From Phycisphaerae bacterium (GTDB lineage Bacteria > Planctomycetota > Phycisphaerae > Sedimentisphaerales > Anaerobacaceae): a DNA stretch of 64,000 nucleotides. The stretch covers positions 1 through 64,000 of the forward strand of contig JAQTLP010000007.1 of the NCBI GenBank assembly GCA_028714855.1, in the 5' to 3' direction. This document shows positions 62,093-64,000 of this stretch, piece by piece. The notes beneath the pieces were generated by a model. It did not search any database and was not told where the DNA came from. It saw only the letters and a list, made by a program, of their open reading frames with translations. The first letter of the stretch is position 1; every line of letters starts with the position of its first letter. The position numbers and the translations under genes are program-made.

Positions 62093-64000
62093 CTAAATAT
62101 TATTTAGTTTTTCAAGGTCGGCGTATTTTAACATAAGTGATTTTATTTGTCCTGTGTGAAATTTTATAACGATGACGCTGTTTTCGCCCATATCGACGAA
62201 CTCTTTGACGGTTCCGCTACCGAAGAGTTTATGGCGGACGAGCTGGCCCGCAGCAAAGCTGGTGTAAGTTTGACCAGTGTCATCGGTATCGTCATAGCAA
62301 TAGTGGGTTTCCTGAGGCTGGCTGGTGAGGTCAGCTCCAATCTCAAAGAGGAATTGTGATGGTATGGTTCGAAGCTGCTGGCCGCGTATTTTCCGGTATT
62401 GGGCACAGCTTATATAAAGGCCTGATTTGGCACGAGTGATGCCGACGAAAAAGAGCCTTCGCTCCTCCTCAAGCTCGTCTTCATCACCGGCATTGCTTCT
62501 TTCGTGCGGTAACAGACCTTCTTCTACACCTACGATGAAGACGTTTTCAAATTCGAGGCCCTTTGCGCAGTGCAAGGTCATAAAAGCGACACAGCCTTTG
62601 GATGCGTCATACGCATCGGTATCGCTGAAAAGAGCTATCTGCTGAAGGTAATCGAGCAATGATGGGGCTTCGGCCTGCTGGTCGTATCGGGCGGCGGCGT
62701 TTAGCAGCTCGTTCGCATTATCAATAGCATCTTGTCCGTCGGTACCTGCTTGCCGAAGCGACTTTTCCAAACCAGATTCAGTAAAGATGCGCTCGATGAG
62801 CGGTGCAACTTTGCCTGTAATATCTTTTTTGAGTCCCTCGAGCATATTGGTAAAGGCGGTGATTTTAGTTTTTGCGGCTTCGGATAAAGAATCGATATGC
62901 CCTGTTTTTCTCAAGGCTTCGAAAAAAGTGATGTTGTTGCGATCGGCATAATTGTGGATTTTGTCAATTGTGGTTTTTCCTATGCCGCGGGCAGGTGTGT
63001 TAATGATGCGCAACAGTGCGACTTCGTCATCGGGGTTGACGAGGATTTTCAGATAGGCGAGTATGTCGCGGATTTCTTTTCTGCCGTAGAACTCCACGCC
63101 TCGAACAATTTGATACGGTATTTTGTTCCTGATGAATGCTTCTTCGAGCAGCCGGCTCTGGGCATTAACACGATAGAATACGGCTATATCATTTAGAGAA
63201 GTGCCTTTATCGCTCAACTGCCTGACGTGATTGGCGACAGCTTCGACTTCTTCTAACTCATCCCCAAAGGCGTTTATGGCGACATCAGCAGAGGGCGGTT
63301 TTGTGGGAATGAGCGTTTTTTGTTTTCTGTTTTGGTTTTGTGCAATCAGCTTATCGGCTATTTCGAGTATCTCGGGTTTGCTGCGGAAGTTTTCTTCGAG
63401 TTTGACGACAGCGGCGTCGGGCCAGTCATTTTCGAAGGCCAATATGTTGCGGATGTCTGCGCCGCGCCAACGGTAAATGGATTGGTCTGGGTCGCCGGTT
63501 ACGCAGATATTATTGTGTGCCGAAACGAGGGATTTGGCGATATTATACTGCGCGTGATTGGTGTCCTGGTATTCGTCAATGAGCAGGAATTTGAAGCGGT
63601 TTCCAAGCTCAGAGCAGACGTCCGGGCAGTCGCGTAGCAAAAAAGCGGTCTTCATCAGCAGGTCATCGAAGTCCAGAGCGTTATTTTCACTTAAGATGCT
63701 CTGGTATCGGGCATATATTTTGCCTAACGTATTGTGAAGAAAATCGTCAGCCTCCGTTTTGAAAATATCAACGTCTATGAGCCTGTTCTTTAACTTGGAA
63801 ATGTTTTCGAGCGTTCGAGAAGGCGGGAAATTTGCGGTGTCAAGCTCGCAGTCCTTGATGGCTTGCTTAATGCATTTGGTCTGGTCGGCATCGTCATAAA
63901 TACTGAAATTTGGGTTTATCTGTGCCTTATCAGCATATTTTCGGAGGATTCTTACGCATAAAGAATGGAATGTGCTGATATAAGCCCCGCCGGAAGCACC
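62093..64000 (-). CDS. UvrD/PcrA-type DNA helicase, 5' end outside window
   Basis: The frame is open to base 64000, so the ATG at 63655 is internal and the N-terminal Walker A part is beyond the right edge. Visible motifs are STFHSLCVRILRKYA (Ib region), LDFDDLL and LLIDEYQDTNHAQY (II), VTGDPDQSIYRWRGAD (III), LEENFRSKPEIL (IV), TLHCAKGLEFENVFIVG (V) and EERRLFFVGITRAKSGLYIS (VI). The C-terminus keeps a PcrA-like Tudor domain (LVRHKLFGSGTVKEFVD). It unwinds DNA in nucleotide-excision and mismatch repair. About 635 of perhaps 740 residues are present. Confidence 0.94.
   Translation of the reverse strand, partial: GASGGAYISTFHSLCVRILRKYADKAQINPNFSIYDDADQTKCIKQAIKDCELDTANFPPSRTLENISKLKNRLIDVDIFKTEADDFLHNTLGKIYARYQSILSENNALDFDDLLMKTAFLLRDCPDVCSELGNRFKFLLIDEYQDTNHAQYNIAKSLVSAHNNICVTGDPDQSIYRWRGADIRNILAFENDWPDAAVVKLEENFRSKPEILEIADKLIAQNQNRKQKTLIPTKPPSADVAINAFGDELEEVEAVANHVRQLSDKGTSLNDIAVFYRVNAQSRLLEEAFIRNKIPYQIVRGVEFYGRKEIRDILAYLKILVNPDDEVALLRIINTPARGIGKTTIDKIHNYADRNNITFFEALRKTGHIDSLSEAAKTKITAFTNMLEGLKKDITGKVAPLIERIFTESGLEKSLRQAGTDGQDAIDNANELLNAAARYDQQAEAPSLLDYLQQIALFSDTDAYDASKGCVAFMTLHCAKGLEFENVFIVGVEEGLLPHERSNAGDEDELEEERRLFFVGITRAKSGLYISCAQYRKIRGQQLRTIPSQFLFEIGADLTSQPQETHYCYDDTDDTGQTYTSFAAGQLVRHKLFGSGTVKEFVDMGENSVIVIKFHTGQIKSLMLKYADLEKLNNI

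Noticed and set aside
1-64000. CRISPR array, rRNA or prophage
   Set aside because: No regular spacer-repeat pattern, no rRNA sequence and no phage structural gene was seen.

Overview
The window looks like chromosomal DNA from a member of the Planctomycetota, probably a Phycisphaerae-type lineage. This is inferred from gene content, not from a marker phylogeny. The main evidence is a small basic protein of the TIGR04137 family (a signature of the PVC superphylum, 4108-4449), a PEP-CTERM exosortase substrate (42161-42988), a eukaryotic-type Ser/Thr kinase, and a Gram-negative envelope gene set (KdsC, an LptC-like protein, an RND/beta-barrel export cluster). No rRNA, tRNA, CRISPR array, transposase or prophage gene was recognised. 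Genes lie on both strands in short operons and use ATG, GTG and occasionally TTG starts.

Layout. 1-3255: the end of a four-helix-bundle (23S-IVS-type) gene and a type III restriction subunit. 3274-7462: a membrane-anchored protein, the PVC signature protein, an aminotransferase and a Na/Pi cotransporter. 7511-11151: an NfeD-NfeD-flotillin (floA) membrane operon with a fourth membrane gene. 11287-14172 (minus): a TPR protein, a lone receiver and a DJ-1/PfpI protein. 14368-18494: PilT, a PilB/GspE-like protein with a broken Walker A motif, and a CvpA-like membrane protein. 18588-21309: a 50-codon gene with a hairpin-rich leader, an EF-G paralogue and a 25-residue Cys/Lys-rich microprotein. 21310-22018: a gene-free stretch carrying a dispersed repeat. 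22019-26766: an Hpt protein, EF-P, a DnaQ-like exonuclease, a cold-shock protein, and a minus-strand set of Ser/Thr kinase, APH-type kinase and small protein. 26937-31485: etfB, etfA, acyl-CoA dehydrogenase and a HAD phosphatase.

31490-41354 (minus) reads as one long gene string in the order UPF0104 protein, DUF502 protein, hpf, EIIA, HPr, enzyme I, DUF2344 protein, RNase E/G, kdsC, LptC-like protein. It recalls the enterobacterial kdsC-lptCAB-rpoN-hpf-ptsN-npr locus and joins a regulatory PTS to lipopolysaccharide synthesis and export. 41450-50546 holds hisI, the PEP-CTERM protein, a histidine kinase, a PBP4-type peptidase, a secreted ClpP-fold protein, a repeat-rich gene-free tract (46669-47576), a TolB-like propeller and larC. 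50674-58107 (plus) holds a secreted protein with a PilP/GspC-like tail, a small unknown protein, an EF-Tu-domain-2-like mini-protein, a 2H phosphoesterase, and an export set of RND transporter, DUF2892 protein, LolA-like protein and outer-membrane barrel. 58123-64000 (minus) holds uvrD/pcrA (5' end beyond the window), pgi, an AEC transporter, manC and ruvX.

The strongest leads are the pseudo-ATPase beside PilT, the fused LptC/LptA-like protein in the PTS-LPS operon, the RND-LolA-barrel cluster, the EF-G paralogue with its microprotein, and three families of non-coding repeat. Nothing seen proves a wholly new system. Functions are homology calls made by eye, and no database search was run.
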